The notes: generated by a model not told the origin, from the letters alone. A DNA stretch of 15,056 nucleotides from DATJMJ01 sp035508795 (GCA_035508795.1 DATJMJ010000197.1:1-15056); one strand, 5' to 3'; shown: positions 1-7,323, counted from the first letter of the stretch. A program made the numbers and translations.

Positions 1-169
1 GATCCTCAACGTCGACTCGGCTGCGCACGTCGTGTTCCTGAAGCGGAGCATGCGGCCGGGCTTCTCGGGGATAGACAACGCCCTCCTCTACGACCCCAAG
101 ACCGTCCTGCTGTTCGGCGACGCGAAGGACTCGTTGACCAAATTGCTGGCCGCCGTAAAGGCGAGCTGA
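1..169 (+). CDS. pntB: NAD(P) transhydrogenase subunit beta, C-terminal end (partial)
   Basis: This is the 3' end of a gene entering from the left; frame 2 reads 55 codons to a TGA at 167-169. The visible peptide contains LKRSM, PGFSGIDN and LLFGDAKDSL. These match the end of the PntB NADP(H)-binding domain III, which in E. coli PntB reads close to IKRSMNTGYAGVQN and MLFGDAKAS. Known role of the family: the beta subunit of proton-translocating transhydrogenase couples proton entry across the inner membrane to hydride transfer from NADH to NADP+. The Gly-Asp-Ala-Lys segment is part of the NADP site. The alpha subunit and the rest of beta would lie to the left of the window. Nothing odd is visible in this fragment. 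No T-rich terminator follows; 170-252 is GC-rich non-coding sequence. Confidence 0.88.
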   Translation, partial: ILNVDSAAHVVFLKRSMRPGFSGIDNALLYDPKTVLLFGDAKDSLTKLLAAVKAS

Positions 170-252
170 GCTCCGCCCTCCGCCGGGGCCGGAGCCCTCG
201 GGCCGGGGCCGCAATGCCCGGTTGCGCGCCCTTGGACCTGGCTGAACACCCT

Positions 253-258
253 TAGACT
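253..258 (+). promoter_or_regulatory. Leaderless -10 element (TAGACT) for the 265 gene
   Basis: TAGACT fits the actinobacterial TANNNT -10 consensus. Its last T is followed by 6 nt and then the in-frame GTG at 265, so transcription would begin on or next to the start codon. No Shine-Dalgarno is visible. A TTGGAC at 232-237 could be a poor -35, but the 15-nt spacer is short. The same hexamer precedes the gene at 3387. Confidence 0.55.
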
Positions 259-264
259 GTGCCG

Positions 265-744
265 GTGCGCAAACGCTGGTTTTCCCGCCGAGCGCTCTTC
301 CTGCACTTCCTGGTCATAACAGTAGCTCCGGGATGCCTCGTCGCCGGGTGGTGGCAGGTCCACCGGGCGCTCAGCGGCAACCTTCTGAGCTATTTCTATT
401 CGGTCGAATGGCCCATCTTCGCTGTGCTCGCCGTTGTGGCGTGGTGGCAGCTCCTTCACGACGTAAGGGTCGAAGCCAGCTACGAGAGCCCGAGAAGCAG
501 CAAGCGCTCGTTCCTCCATCGCGACGAGGAGGTCCCGTCCCGGCCCCTCGTGTGGGATGAAGGCTTGGAGACCCCCGAGCTAGTGGCCTACAACGAGTAC
601 CTTAAGGCCCTCTCGGCAGGGCGCGCCAGGAAGACCTGGCGCAACCCGAGGGGCCTCCCCGTGGAGCACGTGCCCGGGTTGGGCGAACGCCAAGCACCGT
701 CGCCCGGCCAAGCGGCGGCGGCCCAGCGCGCGACCGCACCTTGA
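265..744 (+). CDS. Small two-span membrane protein, uncharacterised (glucitol-operon-regulator-like in automated annotation)
   Basis: A protein of about 159 residues. Two hydrophobic spans are visible: LFLHFLVITVAPG..VAGWW near residues 10-30 and WPIFAVLAVVAWWQLL near 48-64. A charged cytoplasmic tail follows, with a conserved-looking ELVAYNEYLKAL segment. From memory, actinobacterial proteins of this layout (GWWQ, YxxEWPxFAxxxxxxWW, AYNxYL) are often auto-annotated as a DNA-binding regulator of the glucitol operon; I see no DNA-binding domain and would not transfer that name. GTG 265 is preferred over GTG 259 because it sits 6 nt after a TAGACT -10 box. The stop overlaps the next start by 4 nt (TTGA at 741-744), so the two are probably translationally coupled. 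Function is unknown. Confidence 0.7.
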   Translation: MRKRWFSRRALFLHFLVITVAPGCLVAGWWQVHRALSGNLLSYFYSVEWPIFAVLAVVAWWQLLHDVRVEASYESPRSSKRSFLHRDEEVPSRPLVWDEGLETPELVAYNEYLKALSAGRARKTWRNPRGLPVEHVPGLGERQAPSPGQAAAAQRATAP

Positions 745-1307
745 GCGAAGCCTCGAGGCAACGTCTCGCTACCAGCTGGACAACCGAGGGTGCTCTCGCC
801 CGTTACAGGTTCATGGCCACGGTCGTCGGCATCGGCCTTGCGACGCTGTGCTTCGTAGGCATCCCTCTCCAGCTGATAGGCCTCCAAGTGACAGGGCACA
901 ACAGATGGCCCTGGGACAGCGTTGTCGAGATAGTCGGGACAGCGCACGGGTTCTTTTACATCATCTACCTCGTGAGTTGCCTCGACCTCGCTGCCAGGGC
1001 GCGGTTCCGGACGGGGCAGCTGCTCGGGATGGTGGGCTCAGGCCTCTTGCCGTTACTGGCTTTCTACATGGAGCGCAAGGTCACCCAACGGGTAAAGGCA
1101 CAGCTGGCTCTCGGCGACGCCGCTCCTCCTGGCCCGGCGGCGACCGTCTGGGCCGCGCTCGTGCGCCCTCCCCGTTCGCGCGGCACATCGGGCGCCAAGC
1201 CGGACAGTAGCGGCCCGGGCCACGGCGACCTGGCCGGGAGCGAACTGGGGCAGAGCGAGTTGGGCCGCGCAGAACTGGGCAACGAGGCGGGCCCCGGGAG
1301 TGACTGA
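741..1307 (+). CDS. DUF3817 family integral membrane protein
   Basis: A 188-residue protein beginning at TTG 741, which overlaps the upstream stop. Three hydrophobic segments are visible: about residues 25-50 (VVGIGLATLCFVGIPLQLIG), 60-85 (VVEIVGTAHGFFYIIYLVSC) and 95-110 (LLGMVGSGLLPLLAFYMERKV). The order and the AHG..YIIYL and PLLAFYMERKV motifs match DUF3817 proteins, which are small actinobacterial and firmicute membrane proteins of unknown role. The C-terminal 65 or so residues are low-complexity and end in three 15-nt units at 1239-1283 encoding SELGQ, SELGR and AELGN; I infer this is a dispensable tail. The stop overlaps the following GTG by 8 nt, consistent with one polycistronic message across the three genes. 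Family assignment is firm; the function is not known. Confidence 0.8.
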   Translation: MSEASRQRLATSWTTEGALARYRFMATVVGIGLATLCFVGIPLQLIGLQVTGHNRWPWDSVVEIVGTAHGFFYIIYLVSCLDLAARARFRTGQLLGMVGSGLLPLLAFYMERKVTQRVKAQLALGDAAPPGPAATVWAALVRPPRSRGTSGAKPDSSGPGHGDLAGSELGQSELGRAELGNEAGPGSD

Positions 1308-3351
1308 GAAGGTTGTCGCCCCGTACGGGACCTGGCCCTCGCCTTTACAGGCGGCTGATCTCGCACAGGGGCTCGTAACGTTTGGCTACCCGACTGCGGC
1401 GGGCAGCGACGTTATCTGGCAGGAGCTCAGGCCGTCGGAGAAGGGGCGCGTCGCTCTGGTCGCGCTCGGCATCGACGGCACGGCCCGTGAATTGCTCCCC
1501 CCGGGGATGTCGGCTCGCACGCTCGCTCACGAGTACGGCGGGAGGGCGTGGGCCGCCGGGGGGCCCGAAGGGTGTGTGGTCGTGTCCTCCAACTCCGAGG
1601 ACCAGCGGCTCTGGGACGTCTCGCCCGGGCGCCCCCCGAAGCCTCTCACCCCGGAGCCGCCCGAGGCCCGGTCGGTCCGTTTTGCGTGCCCGGAGCTCAG
1701 CCCGGACGGCCAATGGGTGGTGGCTGTGCGGGAGTCGCACCTTCCCCAAGGAGTGGTCAATGACCTCGTCGCCATCGACCTGGCCAACCCCGACGACGGC
1801 GCTGAGCTCGTGGCGGAAGGCCGCGATTTCTATTCGGCACCGGCGTTTTCTCCCGACGGCCAGCAGTTGGCCTTTGTCTGCTGGGACCACCCAAACATGC
1901 CGTGGGGCTCGACCGAGCTCTGGCGGGGCAATTTCGTGGGCGGCAAGGTTGCCGACCTCAGGGTCGTCGCCGGAGGCGACCACGACGAGTCCGTGCTCCA
2001 GCCACAGTGGTCCCCGAGCGGCGAGCTTTTTTGGATCTCGGACCGGAGCGGTTGGTGGAACCTTTACAGCGAAGGTGGGGAAATTGCGCCGATGGAGGCC
2101 GAGTTTGCCGGCCCGGCGTGGACGTTTGGCGAATCTGATTACGCGCTCCTTCCGGGGGGCCAGGTCGTCGCTGCCTGGGCCGAAAAAGGATGCGGGTACC
2201 TGGGCACCATCACTGGTGGCGTCACCAACGCGCTGCAACTGCCCTACACGTCCTTCAAGCATGTCCGCCCCGGGCCCTCGGGCGCCGGACGACCGAGCGT
2301 CCTGGCCGTGGCGTCCGCCCCCGACAAGGCCCCAGAGGTCGTTCGCCTGAGCCTGGACGGTGCCGTTCGGGCTGTACGGGCCGGGGGGGCCATGGGGGCT
2401 GTGAGCGGCGTGGGTGCCGCAGCTGCCCTGAACGCAGTGGAGGTACTGAGACGAGGACCGATACCACCGTTGGCTCCGGGGGACGTCTCCATCGGAGAAC
2501 CCTTTGATTTCCCAACCGCCGAGGGAGAAATGGCGTACGCCGTTTACTACCCTCCGGCCAACGCCGCCTACACCGGCCCGACGGGGGAGGCACCTCCACT
2601 GATCGTCCTGGGCCATGGCGGCCCGACCAGCAACGCGTCGCGCGCCCTCGATACCTCGGTGCAGTTCTGGACGACCCGGGGTTTTGCCGTCGTCGATGTC
2701 GACTACCGGGGCAGCACAGGCTACGGGCGAGCATTTCGCCAGTCGCTCGAGGGGCGCTGGGGCGTCGTGGACGTCGAGGACTTCGCTGCCGCTGCAACGT
2801 GGTTGGCGGACCACGGCAAGGCGGACCCTCGCCGGATGGTCGTGCGGGGTCGCAGCGCGAGCGGGCTCACGGTGCTCGCAGCGCTCGCGCGCTACCCGAT
2901 CTTTGCTGCCGGTTCCGTCCGGTACCCGGTCACCGAGATCGAAGTCCTAGCCGCTACAACTCACAAGTTCGAAAGCAGCTACATGGGAATGTTGGTGCCG
3001 GAGCGCGAGTACGGTGCCCGCTCACCATTGAACTCGGCCGGTCTCGTCCAGGCTCCGGTCCTTTTCCTTCACGGGCTCGACGACCAGGTCGCACCGGTCT
3101 CGCAAAGCAGGCTGATGGTCTCGGCCATGGGACAAGCCGGGGGAGAGGCGTTCCTGGTGGAGATCGAAGGCGAAGGCCACGGCTTCAGGCGCGCCAGCAC
3201 GATCGTGCGGGCACAGGAGCTCGAACTGGCCTTCTTCGGGCGGGCGCTCGGCCTCGACCCTTCGGGCGACCTCGCCCGGGCCTACGCCGACCTCGCCCAG
3301 GCTGCCCGCCCGGAGGGTGCCCACTGGTCCGCCGAACCTACGGCCGAGTAG
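1300..3351 (+). CDS. S9 family serine peptidase (prolyl oligopeptidase / acylaminoacyl-peptidase type)
   Basis: A 683-residue protein with the two-domain S9 layout: an N-terminal beta-propeller-like region (about 1-390, with repeated ELSPDG, AFSPDG and QWSPSG strands like WD/TolB blades) and a C-terminal alpha/beta hydrolase (about 410-665). The catalytic triad can be placed at Ser519 in GRSASG, Asp595 in HGLDDQVAP and His627 in GEGHGF. The oxyanion/HGGP motif is GHGGPTS, and YRGSTGYGRAFR is typical of the family. Known activity: cleavage of short peptides or N-acylated residues, usually in the cytosol; no signal peptide is seen. The GTG start overlaps the upstream gene by 8 nt, and MTEKVVAPYGTWPSPL resembles the usual N-terminus. 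The nucleophile motif departs from the common GGSAGG. Exact substrate cannot be told from sequence. Confidence 0.9.
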   Translation: MTEKVVAPYGTWPSPLQAADLAQGLVTFGYPTAAGSDVIWQELRPSEKGRVALVALGIDGTARELLPPGMSARTLAHEYGGRAWAAGGPEGCVVVSSNSEDQRLWDVSPGRPPKPLTPEPPEARSVRFACPELSPDGQWVVAVRESHLPQGVVNDLVAIDLANPDDGAELVAEGRDFYSAPAFSPDGQQLAFVCWDHPNMPWGSTELWRGNFVGGKVADLRVVAGGDHDESVLQPQWSPSGELFWISDRSGWWNLYSEGGEIAPMEAEFAGPAWTFGESDYALLPGGQVVAAWAEKGCGYLGTITGGVTNALQLPYTSFKHVRPGPSGAGRPSVLAVASAPDKAPEVVRLSLDGAVRAVRAGGAMGAVSGVGAAAALNAVEVLRRGPIPPLAPGDVSIGEPFDFPTAEGEMAYAVYYPPANAAYTGPTGEAPPLIVLGHGGPTSNASRALDTSVQFWTTRGFAVVDVDYRGSTGYGRAFRQSLEGRWGVVDVEDFAAAATWLADHGKADPRRMVVRGRSASGLTVLAALARYPIFAAGSVRYPVTEIEVLAATTHKFESSYMGMLVPEREYGARSPLNSAGLVQAPVLFLHGLDDQVAPVSQSRLMVSAMGQAGGEAFLVEIEGEGHGFRRASTIVRAQELELAFFGRALGLDPSGDLARAYADLAQAARPEGAHWSAEPTAE

Positions 3352-3371
3352 TTGACCTGCGAGCCCAAACC

Positions 3372-3377
3372 TAGACT
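3372..3377 (+). promoter_or_regulatory. -10 element (TAGACT) upstream of the ctaG-like gene
   Basis: TAGACT is identical to the box at 253-258. TTGACC at 3352-3357 resembles a -35 but the 14-nt spacer is short. ATG 3387 lies 9 nt after the box and TTG 3381 lies 3 nt after it, so the transcript would have at most a few leader bases. No Shine-Dalgarno is seen. Confidence 0.45.
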
Positions 3378-3386
3378 TGGTTGCGG

Positions 3387-4304
3387 ATGTTGCTGAAATC
3401 GCCTGATCCTCAACCCCACGTCCTGGCTCTCAATTGGCAGGACCACTGGACGTCGCTGCTCGCCATCGTGATCGAATTGGCGGCCTGCGCCTGGTACCTC
3501 ACCTCGGTCAGGCGTCTGTCGTCGCGGGGCCGTTCGTGGCCTGTCCTGCGTGTGGTCAGCTTCCTGGCAGGTATGGCAGCAGTCGCCTATGCGGTCGAGG
3601 GTGGCATCGCGCAGTACCAGACTGACAACTTCACTGCACGCGTGGTGCAGATCCTCCTCCTGGTCGACATAGCCCCACCCTTCCTGGCTCTTGGCGCCCC
3701 CGTGCGTCTTGCGCTCCAATCCTCCCAGGGCAAAGCTCACACGGTCCTGAGGAGAGTGCTCCGTAGCCGCCCGGTGCGCGCCGTGACTCAACCGCTTGTG
3801 GCGTTCGCCATTATCACGGTTAGCATGTACATCTACTTCCTCACGCCTCTCTACTCGTGGTGCGCGAGGCACCCGGCGGTCCTTGCTTACGTGGACCTGC
3901 ATTTCCTCGTTGCGGGTTGGTTGTTGTGCTGGGTCGTCGTAGCGCGTGATGCCCTGCCAAGGCCGCCACGGACCGGCATGCGCTTTGCGCTCGTGCTGCT
4001 GAGCATACCCAGTAACGCTTATTTGGGACTTGCGATCGCGAGTGCGACGAAGCCGCTGTTCCCCGCCGGTAATACGCTCGCCGATACTCGGGCGGGTGGC
4101 AACATCCTTTGGGCACTCGCTGAGGTGTTCATCGTCGCGGCGTTGTCGCTGATGTTCGTCGAGTGGGCGAAAGAAGAGGAGCGAAAGGCGATAAGGGCGG
4201 ACCGTCAGCTCGATGCCGCTCTCGCCGCCGCCCGGGGCGTCGTGACGGCAGACGGCCATGGTGGGCACGTCGCGGGCAATGGTCACGACGGGCGGGACGG
4301 CTAG
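3387..4304 (+). CDS. CtaG-like cytochrome c oxidase assembly membrane protein, lacking expected His pair
   Basis: A protein of about 305 residues with roughly seven hydrophobic segments and a charged C-terminal tail (WAKEEERKAIRADRQ), matching the caa3-type CtaG family (cytochrome oxidase assembly, copper delivery). Family signposts are APPFLALGAPVRLAL near 94-108, the DLHFLVAGWLLCW segment near 170-182, and the late NILWALAEVF span. In CtaG proteins I know, the first motif is preceded by HMxxHM-type histidines. Here the equivalent positions are Arg85 and Ile89 (FTARVVQILLL), and the later H-x-H-like site has Asp170 with only His172. The copper role is therefore doubtful. ATG 3387 is preferred over TTG 3381 on codon strength; both fit the -10 box. 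The gene converges on the FGGY kinase. No oxidase subunits are nearby. Confidence 0.75.
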   Translation: MLLKSPDPQPHVLALNWQDHWTSLLAIVIELAACAWYLTSVRRLSSRGRSWPVLRVVSFLAGMAAVAYAVEGGIAQYQTDNFTARVVQILLLVDIAPPFLALGAPVRLALQSSQGKAHTVLRRVLRSRPVRAVTQPLVAFAIITVSMYIYFLTPLYSWCARHPAVLAYVDLHFLVAGWLLCWVVVARDALPRPPRTGMRFALVLLSIPSNAYLGLAIASATKPLFPAGNTLADTRAGGNILWALAEVFIVAALSLMFVEWAKEEERKAIRADRQLDAALAAARGVVTADGHGGHVAGNGHDGRDG

Positions 4305-4305
4305 A

Positions 4306-4351
4306 CCGGGCGGGGCGGCGAGGGCGTGCGCTCCGGGCGGGGCGGCGAGGG
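4306..4351 (+). repeat. Two perfect 19-nt direct repeats, 27-nt period
   Basis: A 19-nt GC-rich word, beginning CCGGGCGGGG and ending GGCGAGGG, occurs at 4306-4324 and again identically at 4333-4351. It starts immediately after the ctaG-like stop codon in the 123-nt gap between two convergent genes. The rest of the gap holds no ORF and no T-rich terminator that I can see. Confidence 0.8.
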
Positions 4352-4427
4352 GTGAGGGCGGCGGGCCCTGCGTCCTACGTCCCGTGTTCCCGGCTGGCTG
4401 TCTCCGTCGCCGGCTCTGGTGGGGTTA

Positions 4428-5894
4428 TCAGAACCTGAGGGCCGAAAGTTCGGGGATCCAGCGTTCAGCGCGAGATACCGCTTCTTTCCAGCGGGCCCGG
4501 CGGTCCGGGCCCAGCGGCTCGACGACCTCGCGAGGTTTGAGCAGCGCCGCAACCTCTTGCTCAGTGGACCAGGTCCCGACGGCCAAACCCGCTAGAAAAG
4601 CTGCGCCGAGCGAGGTTGCCTCGAGTTCGGCTGAGATTTCTACCGGCCTGCGGCAAGCGTCGGCAAGTTCCTGCACGAAAACGCGGTTGGCGGTCATCCC
4701 GCCGTCTGCGCGCAGGACAGGGGACGGGTAGCCCGAATCCTCCTCGGCCGCCTCCAAAAGGTCGGCGCCTCGCTGGGCAACACCTTGAAGGACGGCCCGT
4801 ACCAATTGTGGCCTCCCCGTCGCTTCATTGATCCCGATAAACAGCGTGCGGGCGCCGAAATCCCATTTCGGTGTGCCAAGCCCGATCATTGCGGGCACGA
4901 AGAAAACGTCGCCCGTATCAGCACACTGCCCTGCTACCTCGCCTGACTCGGCGACGTCGGAGAGGAGGTGGAGGTCGTTCACGAGCCACGAAACGGCTGA
5001 CCCGGCAGAGATCATGAGCGCCTCGAGCCCCCACGTCACCGCTCCGCCTCGTTCCCATGCGACGATCGGCAGGCAACCGTGCTCCCCACTTTTCTCGGTA
5101 AATGCAGGCAGCGCGGCGCCAATGTTGATGTCCAGGAACGCCCCGGTCCCGAAGGTGGCCTTGGCTTGGCCTGACTGCACGCAACCCTGCCCGATCAGGG
5201 AGGCTTGCTGGTCACCGACCAGGGCGCACACCGGAGGTGCCCCGGGGAGCGCACTTGCCGGGGCGATCACCCCGGAGGAGGGTACGAGCTTCGGCATCAT
5301 TTCGGGGCGGACGGAAAACCTGTCCAAGCGGGCCGGGCCCCATTCGAGCCCGGCCTTGCCCGCCAGGATGTCCTCGGTCGGGAGCAGGCCGGAGATGCCC
5401 GCGTTGCTCCGGTCGGTCACGTGAGCCGCCCCGCCGGTGAGGGCCCAGGTGACCCACGAGTCGAGTGTTCCGAAGCGCAGGTCGCGCAACCTCGAACTGT
5501 CGTAGGTGTCGAGCAGCCAGGCGAGCTTTGTGGCGGACTCGTTCGGTGCCAGCCGGAGCCCCTCGGCCTGCAGTTCGAGGCACGTGCCGACAGTTCTCAG
5601 GTCGCGCCACGAAAGAGCGGGCCCTACTGGTTCTCCGGTCGCGGCGTCCCATACGACAGTCGTCCCGCGCTGGTTCGTGACCCCGACACCGTCGACCGGG
5701 CCTGCCTCGTCAAGACTTTCACCTGCGGCCGTGAGGGCTGCTTGTGCGAGAGCAGCCGCGTCCAGTTCCACGAGGCCTGGCGCGGGCTGGTCGGGAGGCA
5801 AAGGAAAGTGGCGGCGCGCGACAACGGTGCCGTCGGCGTGGACGACCGACGTGCGCACAGCGCTACTGCCGACGTCGATAACGAGGATGGGGAT
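4428..5894 (-). CDS. FGGY-family carbohydrate kinase (glycerol-kinase-like), apparent AUC start
   Basis: A protein of about 488 residues that aligns along its length with GlpK (E. coli 502). Visible elements are the N-terminal phosphate loop IDVGSS (7-11), NQRGTTVVWD (74-83), SWRDLRT (95-101), the GDQQ metal/catalytic region with Asp228, FGTGAF (248-253), PAMIGLGTPKWD and DGGMTANRVFVQ. FGGY kinases phosphorylate sugars or polyols with ATP in the cytoplasm. Glycerol-contact residues differ from E. coli: Glu84 is Gly77 here and Tyr135 is Asn118, while Arg, Trp, Asp and Phe are kept, so the substrate may not be glycerol. The first ATG/GTG/TTG in frame is GTG 5858, which would remove the conserved phosphate loop. 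An in-frame ATC at 5894-5892 sits 7 nt after AAAGGAG and is my chosen start. No canonical start exists upstream before the in-frame stop at 6047-6045. Confidence 0.85.
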   Translation of the reverse strand: MPILVIDVGSSAVRTSVVHADGTVVARRHFPLPPDQPAPGLVELDAAALAQAALTAAGESLDEAGPVDGVGVTNQRGTTVVWDAATGEPVGPALSWRDLRTVGTCLELQAEGLRLAPNESATKLAWLLDTYDSSRLRDLRFGTLDSWVTWALTGGAAHVTDRSNAGISGLLPTEDILAGKAGLEWGPARLDRFSVRPEMMPKLVPSSGVIAPASALPGAPPVCALVGDQQASLIGQGCVQSGQAKATFGTGAFLDINIGAALPAFTEKSGEHGCLPIVAWERGGAVTWGLEALMISAGSAVSWLVNDLHLLSDVAESGEVAGQCADTGDVFFVPAMIGLGTPKWDFGARTLFIGINEATGRPQLVRAVLQGVAQRGADLLEAAEEDSGYPSPVLRADGGMTANRVFVQELADACRRPVEISAELEATSLGAAFLAGLAVGTWSTEQEVAALLKPREVVEPLGPDRRARWKEAVSRAERWIPELSALRF

Positions 5895-5901
5895 CCTCGT
5901 G

Positions 5902-5908
5902 CTCCTTT
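5902..5908 (-). promoter_or_regulatory. Strong Shine-Dalgarno (AAAGGAG) deciding the kinase start
   Basis: Read on the minus strand, AAAGGAG is followed by a 7-nt spacer and then ATC at 5894-5892. No ATG, GTG or TTG lies in any frame between it and GTG 5858. The GTG itself has no Shine-Dalgarno at proper distance. The placement argues for initiation at the AUC codon, or for a mutated or misread ATG. Confidence 0.6.
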
Positions 5909-5960
5909 CGTGCTCCGCCCGGTCCCCTGCGGTCGCCCGGGCGAGTTGGGTTGGCTTGGC

Positions 5961-6012
5961 GGCTTGGGGCGGGTTGGCGGCTTGGGGCGGGTTGGCGCTT
6001 GGGGCGGGTGCC
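5961..6012 (+). repeat. 18-nt tandem repeat between divergent kinase and trpD genes
   Basis: The 18-nt unit GGCTTGGGGCGGGTTGGC is present twice without mismatch (5961-5978, 5979-5996), followed by a third degenerate copy to about 6012. A partial unit precedes it at 5948-5960. The array lies in the 241-nt region separating the divergently transcribed FGGY kinase and trpD. The remainder (6013-6123) shows no ORF and no motif I can name. Confidence 0.8.
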
Positions 6013-6123
6013 AGGGTGGGGCGGGTTGAGTTGTCCGAAGTGGTTTAGCGCGATGACGTTAGCTCGAAACTCGCCGAGCAGGGGCCCCCGGGGAATGGCG
6101 CCCTCCGCCTCCCCGCATATCGG

Positions 6124-6129
6124 TACCGT
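6124..6129 (+). promoter_or_regulatory. Leaderless -10 element (TACCGT) for trpD
   Basis: TACCGT fits TANNNT and is followed by exactly 6 nt before GTG 6136. The transcript would start at the start codon. No clear -35 and no Shine-Dalgarno are visible. Confidence 0.55.
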
Positions 6130-6135
6130 TGTTGC

Positions 6136-7323
6136 GTGCCTGAGACAGCTCACCCAGGCGAGGCGCCCGGGGCCTCGATCGAAGAATTCGGCGGTTGGCC
6201 AGGCTTGCTCGGGCGGCTCGCCGCTCGTGAGGACCTCACGTCCGCCGAGGCCGGCGTCGCGCTCAGGGAGATCCTGGAGGGGGCGGCGACACCTTCCCAG
6301 ATGGGTGCGTTCATTTTCGGCTTGCGGTGCAAGGGCGAGACCGTCGAAGAACTAACAGGGATGTTGGAGGCGATGCTCAAGGTCGCAGAAATCGTCCCTG
6401 TCCCGGAGGAAATCGCCGGCCGCCTCGTAGACACATGTGGCACTGGGGGGGACAGGTCCGGCACGATCAACGTTTCCACGATCGCCGCGCTCGTCGTGGC
6501 CGGAGCAGGCGTGCCTGTATGCAAGCACGGCGGGCGGGCTGCATCATCCCGCACAGGTTCGGCCGATGTCCTCGAGGCGTTGGGCGTCGAGATCGCGCTC
6601 CCGCCACTTTCTGTCGCCCGCTGTATCCAACACGCAGGCATCGGGTTTTGCTTCGCCCCCCGTTACCACCCTGCGATGCGCCATGTCGGCCCTACGAGGC
6701 GGGAGCTCGGGGTGCCCACCGCCTTCAACCTTCTCGGGCCGCTGGCAAACCCTGGAAGGGCCCGCTACCAGTTGGTGGGGGTCGGGGACGGCAGGGTGGC
6801 AGAGAGGTTGGCCGCCGTCCTCGGTGCTGCCGGCACAACACGGGCGTGGGTGGTCCATGGCGACGATGGCCTGGACGAACTGTCGACTACGGCTGGCTCG
6901 CGAGTAGTCGAGTGGGACGCCGGGAGGGCAGTGAGCGCCGAGCATGCCGCCCGCCCCGGCACGGCCGGCGGGAGCTCCGAGGGCATCGGCACCGACGCGG
7001 CGCCCCTCAGTTATTTCCGGGTGGACCCGGCGGCGTTGGGTGTCGCCCGTGCTCTGCCTGAGCAACTGAAGGGTGGCGGTCCGGAGCAGAACGCTGGCGT
7101 GGTGATGGACGTGCTTTCTGGCGGCGCCGGGCCGCACCGGGACATCGCCCTGCTCAACGCCGCGGCGGCCCTCGTAGTCGTGGGCGAGGCGCCCGATCTG
7201 GCCGAGGGGCTGGCCCGCGCCGGCGAATCAGTGGACAGCGGGCGCGCTCAGCAGAGCCTGGAAATGCTCGTCAGCCTTTCGAGGTCAGAAGCGGCCAACG
7301 TCGCTGCTGTCTCCCAGGGCTGA
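6136..7323 (+). CDS. trpD: Anthranilate phosphoribosyltransferase
   Basis: A 395-residue protein that transfers the phosphoribosyl group of PRPP to anthranilate, the second step of tryptophan synthesis. Visible elements are a helical N-terminal domain with VALREILEGAATPSQMGAFI, the PRPP loop DTCGTGGD (99-106), the GSADVLEALGV turn, GPTRRELG..TAFNLLGPLANP in the anthranilate pocket, and the Mg/PRPP acidic pair Asp247-Glu248 in GLDELST. The canonical KHGNR is KHGGR here (130-134). The chain is about 45 residues longer than usual, mostly from a Gly/Ala-rich insert near 270-290 before SYFRVDP and a longer tail. The GTG start is fixed by the -10 box 6 nt upstream. No other trp genes are adjacent. 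It faces away from the FGGY kinase and converges on the 7361 gene. Confidence 0.93.
   Translation: MPETAHPGEAPGASIEEFGGWPGLLGRLAAREDLTSAEAGVALREILEGAATPSQMGAFIFGLRCKGETVEELTGMLEAMLKVAEIVPVPEEIAGRLVDTCGTGGDRSGTINVSTIAALVVAGAGVPVCKHGGRAASSRTGSADVLEALGVEIALPPLSVARCIQHAGIGFCFAPRYHPAMRHVGPTRRELGVPTAFNLLGPLANPGRARYQLVGVGDGRVAERLAAVLGAAGTTRAWVVHGDDGLDELSTTAGSRVVEWDAGRAVSAEHAARPGTAGGSSEGIGTDAAPLSYFRVDPAALGVARALPEQLKGGGPEQNAGVVMDVLSGGAGPHRDIALLNAAAALVVVGEAPDLAEGLARAGESVDSGRAQQSLEMLVSLSRSEAANVAAVSQG

Noticed and set aside
1345..2814. Long minus-strand open frame (489 codons) opposite the S9 peptidase
   Set aside because: High-GC third positions keep the opposite strand open. The product has no recognisable motif and the plus-strand peptidase is certain.
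4305..4427. Intrinsic terminator between the convergent ctaG-like and FGGY kinase genes
   Set aside because: Only GC-rich direct repeats are visible; no convincing stem with a T-tract on either strand.
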